A stretch of 9,678 bases of DNA from Actinomycetota bacterium. Its GTDB lineage: Bacteria; Actinomycetota; Actinomycetes; Nanopelagicales; Nanopelagicaceae. Location: assembly GCA_016870855.1 (NCBI GenBank), contig VGAF01000041.1, forward strand, positions 1 through 9,678, read 5' to 3'. The translations under genes were made by a program, and so were the position numbers. The notes below the pieces were generated by a model. The model searched no databases. It worked only from the letters and a program-made list of their open reading frames with translations, and was not told the DNA's origin. The stretch's first letter is position 1. Every line of letters starts with the position of its first letter. Positions 7,957 through 9,678 of the stretch are shown one piece after another.

Positions 7957-9282
7957 TTACTTCTTGAGCGTTGCTAGTTGCTGATCTATGAAAGTGATCT
8001 GAGTTTGTACCAGCTCCTTCACGGTCATTTTACCCGCCATCACATCAGTCATGAGGTCGCGGAGTTTGTTGTAGATAGGGCCAGTCAAAGTTGGTACCGA
8101 CTGGATTCCATATGCTGCTGATGGAGTCTTAGCCGAATCAGCCAAGAAAACCTTCATATCAGAAGCACGCTTTGGATAGTTGATACCGCTCTCGGATAGA
8201 TCACCGCGCGTTGGCATCCAGAATGCAGCCTTGCACATTTCTTCCATCTGCTCAGTGTTAGCTAAGAAGCGGACAAAGAATGCAGCAAGGTCAGGGGTCT
8301 TGCTGGCGCTGAAGGCCATCAAGAACTTACCGCCCGGCCAGCCGCCTCCGTTTAAACCTGAAGGGTTCGGAACTGCGGCGAATCTGAATTTTGCCGCGGA
8401 CGCACCTTCGCTTAGTCCGGCAACATTCCAGTTTCCGGAGAAGAAGACTGGTAATTGTCCGGATAGGAAGACCGCTGTTGGCGAGCTATAACGAGTACCT
8501 GTTCCAATCCAGAGATCACGTGGTGCGAGATCTGCGACATAGAGATCAGTGATCATCTTTATCGCCTTCTCGGCGCGGAAAGGTGAGGTGCGAAGAACAT
8601 TCCGTTGCTTTGAATCGACCATGTATGCGCCCATATGGCTCATCGCCGTTGAAACGCGGTGACCGGATTTATCGATAGCGAAGGCATATTCTGATTTGTT
8701 TGCCGCCTGAACTTTCTTAGCCGTTGCAATTAGCTCTGGCCAAGTCCATGACGTTGGAACTGGAACTCCCGCCTTCTCAAATAAATCTAGGTTTATAAAT
8801 GGTCCATTTATGGTTAGGTCATAAGGAACACCGACTAGCTTCTTGGTGGTCGGGTGGGTGACCTGTGTTGTTGAACCCTTTAAGAATTCCTTCACATAAT
8901 TGCGACCCAAGTATTGCTCTAATGGCAACGCAACGTTGTGATAGAAACCTGGATTGTTGAGTCGGGCAACATCTGGAGTATTTCCACCAGCAATGCGGGC
9001 CTGAAGTTGAGTATCAAGACTCGTGAATGGGATTACATCTAGCTTCACCTTCGCGCCGGTCAATTTCTCAAAGTCGGCAATCTGCTTTTTTGTCGTATCT
9101 AACTCAGCAGCGCTGTCTTGGTAGAAGTAATAGGTAATTTCTTTACCCTTCCAAGCAGCCAGCTGGGCAGCTGTTGGAGTTAGTGGAGCTGCTTGTGCGG
9201 CGACGTTGCCTACAAGGGATAGGCCAGCCGTCAGCGCAAGCGATGCACCGATTGCGATGCTCTTGCGTAGATTGATTTTCAT
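7957..9282 (-). CDS. Extracellular sugar-binding protein of CUT1 ABC transporter (family 1)
   Basis: 441-residue solute-binding protein, first gene of the transporter cluster. The N-terminus is a classical Sec signal peptide: MKINLRK, a hydrophobic stretch (8-26), then AQA (29-31) as the likely signal peptidase I site. No cysteine stands at the cleavage site, so it is not a predicted lipoprotein. The mature part follows the family 1 fold: KGKEITYYFYQDSAAELDTTKKQ, then FEKLTGAKVKLDVIPF and LQARIAGGNTPDVARLN (the conserved motif where such proteins read PDV), later GGWPGGKFLMAFS and a helical C-terminus. The ATG start has AGAAGGAAGG 14 bases upstream, a rather long spacing. The neighbouring uronate genes suggest an acidic oligosaccharide as ligand; the sequence alone does not show this. 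Confidence 0.92.
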   Translation of the reverse strand: MKINLRKSIAIGASLALTAGLSLVGNVAAQAAPLTPTAAQLAAWKGKEITYYFYQDSAAELDTTKKQIADFEKLTGAKVKLDVIPFTSLDTQLQARIAGGNTPDVARLNNPGFYHNVALPLEQYLGRNYVKEFLKGSTTQVTHPTTKKLVGVPYDLTINGPFINLDLFEKAGVPVPTSWTWPELIATAKKVQAANKSEYAFAIDKSGHRVSTAMSHMGAYMVDSKQRNVLRTSPFRAEKAIKMITDLYVADLAPRDLWIGTGTRYSSPTAVFLSGQLPVFFSGNWNVAGLSEGASAAKFRFAAVPNPSGLNGGGWPGGKFLMAFSASKTPDLAAFFVRFLANTEQMEEMCKAAFWMPTRGDLSESGINYPKRASDMKVFLADSAKTPSAAYGIQSVPTLTGPIYNKLRDLMTDVMAGKMTVKELVQTQITFIDQQLATLKK

Positions 9283-9311
9283 AGGGAGTTTTGGAGCCTT
9301 CCTTCTAATGC

Positions 9312-9329
9312 GTCGATCTGCAGATCGAC
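9312..9329. promoter_or_regulatory. Perfect 18-bp palindrome, candidate operator
   Basis: GTCGATCTGCAGATCGAC is identical on both strands over 18 bases. It lies a few bases downstream of the predicted start of the binding-protein transcript (about +6 to +23), a classical position for a repressor that blocks elongation or open-complex formation. In RNA it could also fold as a 7-bp stem with a TGCA loop, ending five bases before the AGAAGGAAGG ribosome site. No regulator gene is visible in the window, so the protein family (LacI, GntR, IclR or other) is unknown. Confidence 0.6.
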
Positions 9330-9341
9330 TGCCGTTGGGCC

Positions 9342-9370
9342 ATTTAACGGGCTTGGGCGCAGAATTTCAA
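9342..9370 (-). promoter_or_regulatory. Predicted promoter of the transporter/uronide operon
   Basis: On the - strand, TTGAAA (9365-9370) and TTAAAT (9342-9347) are separated by exactly 17 bases, an ordinary housekeeping-sigma arrangement with near-consensus -35 and a 4/6 -10. It would start transcription at about 9335, leaving a leader of roughly 50 nt before the binding-protein ATG. It is predicted from sequence only. Confidence 0.55.
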
Positions 9371-9376
9371 TAATGA

Positions 9377-9386
9377 GCCGGCCGGC
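9377..9386. repeat. 10-bp GC palindrome in the divergent control region
   Basis: GCCGGCCGGC is a perfect 10-bp palindrome lying just upstream of the predicted -35 of the transporter operon and roughly 40 bases before the kduI -10. It could be a second protein-binding site between the two promoters, but a GC-only palindrome of this length may occur by chance. Confidence 0.3.
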
Positions 9387-9422
9387 GCGCAGGTAACTTT
9401 TCTTTATCCGCGGGGCGGCAAT

Positions 9423-9428
9423 TAGACT
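9423..9428 (+). promoter_or_regulatory. Predicted -10 box for a leaderless kduI transcript
   Basis: TAGACT fits the TANNNT pattern of actinobacterial -10 boxes and ends seven bases before the kduI ATG, so transcription would begin at or next to the A of the start codon. The lack of a Shine-Dalgarno before kduI supports a leaderless message. The -35 region (around 9400-9405) is poor, so activation or an extended contact may be needed. Confidence 0.4.
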
Positions 9429-9435
9429 CCCCCGC

Positions 9436-9678
9436 ATGGAGATTCGCCCGGCTATCACCAAGGAAGATGTCCCGACCCGAAGCCCCCAATACCTGAGAGA
9501 GCGCTTAGTCATAACCGGGATCTTCAAGGTAAATGAGCTCACTTTCGTCCAGTCCCACCATGACCGGATCCTTATCGGCGGCGCAACCTTGAAGCAGGGA
9601 CGAATCGATTTGAAAGCGCCGGAAGATTTTGGCGGAGATCAACTTCTGGAGCGTCGTGAACTCGGCCTGGCATGTCTA
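9436..9678 (+). CDS. kduI: 5-keto-4-deoxyuronate isomerase, N-terminal part, cut by window end
   Basis: The frame is open from ATG 9436 to the window end (81 codons). It begins MEIRPAITKEDV, and the stretch SHHDRILIGGATLK (42-55) followed by LLERRELGLACL at the end of the visible part matches the KduI N-terminus (E. coli KduI, recalled from memory, has SHIDRIIVGG and FLERRELGV at the same places). KduI is a cupin enzyme that converts 4-deoxy-L-threo-5-hexosulose uronate, the spontaneous product of unsaturated uronic acids, into 3-deoxy-D-glycero-2,5-hexodiulosonate. This ATG is the only reasonable start, since an in-frame stop lies at 9394-9396 and no ATG, GTG or TTG lies between. No Shine-Dalgarno is seen. 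It is divergent from the transporter operon and chemically downstream of the GH105 product. Confidence 0.88.
   Translation, partial: MEIRPAITKEDVPTRSPQYLRERLVITGIFKVNELTFVQSHHDRILIGGATLKQGRIDLKAPEDFGGDQLLERRELGLACL

Noticed and set aside
9332..9350. Inverted CCGTT...AACGG half-sites overlapping the predicted -10
   Set aside because: Arms of only 5 bases with a 9-base unmatched centre; too weak to call a second operator.
9279..9542. 87-codon - strand frame whose TGA overlaps the binding-protein ATG
   Set aside because: It is antisense to the kduI start and spans the control region with both promoters and the palindrome; the protein has no recognisable pattern, while the opposite frame clearly matches KduI.
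1..9678. rRNA, tRNA, CRISPR array, insertion sequence or phage genes
   Set aside because: Nearly the whole window is covered by metabolic genes and the one sizeable gap is the 153-bp divergent region; I saw no regularly spaced repeats, transposase motifs or tRNA-like folds.

Overview
The window reads as a chromosomal segment of a bacterium, most likely an actinobacterium with a compact genome. The evidence is indirect. Base composition is moderate by eye (about half G+C), intergenic gaps are very short, TTG starts are used, and protein style and gene order (carbohydrate ABC transporter of the CUT1 class without its own ATPase, actinobacterial-looking GabT) fit that phylum. Streamlined freshwater or marine Actinobacteria are a plausible home, but genus and order cannot be fixed from this sequence.

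Left part (1-2263): the 3' end of a 4-aminobutyrate aminotransferase gene (gabT) on the + strand meets, tail to tail, a ureohydrolase gene (agmatinase/guanidinobutyrase family) on the - strand. The two stop codons share the palindrome TTAA. Chemically they can be consecutive: a ureohydrolase acting on 4-guanidinobutyrate gives urea plus GABA, and GabT converts GABA to succinate semialdehyde.

Centre and right part (2281-9282, - strand, read right to left): a compact gene cluster encodes a secreted solute-binding protein, two CUT1 permeases, a 905-residue cytoplasmic protein of unrecognised family, and a GH105/GH88-type unsaturated uronyl hydrolase. The ureohydrolase follows after only 17 bp and may be the last gene of the same transcript. 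At the right edge (9436-9678) a divergent + strand reading frame, cut by the window end, is the N-terminus of 5-keto-4-deoxyuronate isomerase (KduI).

Together these genes describe a scavenging system for uronate-containing oligosaccharides such as pectin, rhamnogalacturonan, ulvan or glycosaminoglycan fragments. The binding protein and permeases import them. The 905-residue protein probably cuts them inside the cell, perhaps as a lyase. The GH105 enzyme releases the unsaturated uronic acid, and KduI isomerises the ring-opened product toward 2-keto-3-deoxygluconate. No secreted depolymerase and no transporter ATPase are present in the window.

The 153-bp divergent control region carries a perfect 18-bp palindrome just downstream of a good -35/-10 pair for the transporter operon, and a -10-like box that would make kduI leaderless. 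A separate perfect 17-bp inverted repeat lies inside the first codons of the first permease gene. These two structures and the 905-residue protein are the most interesting items.
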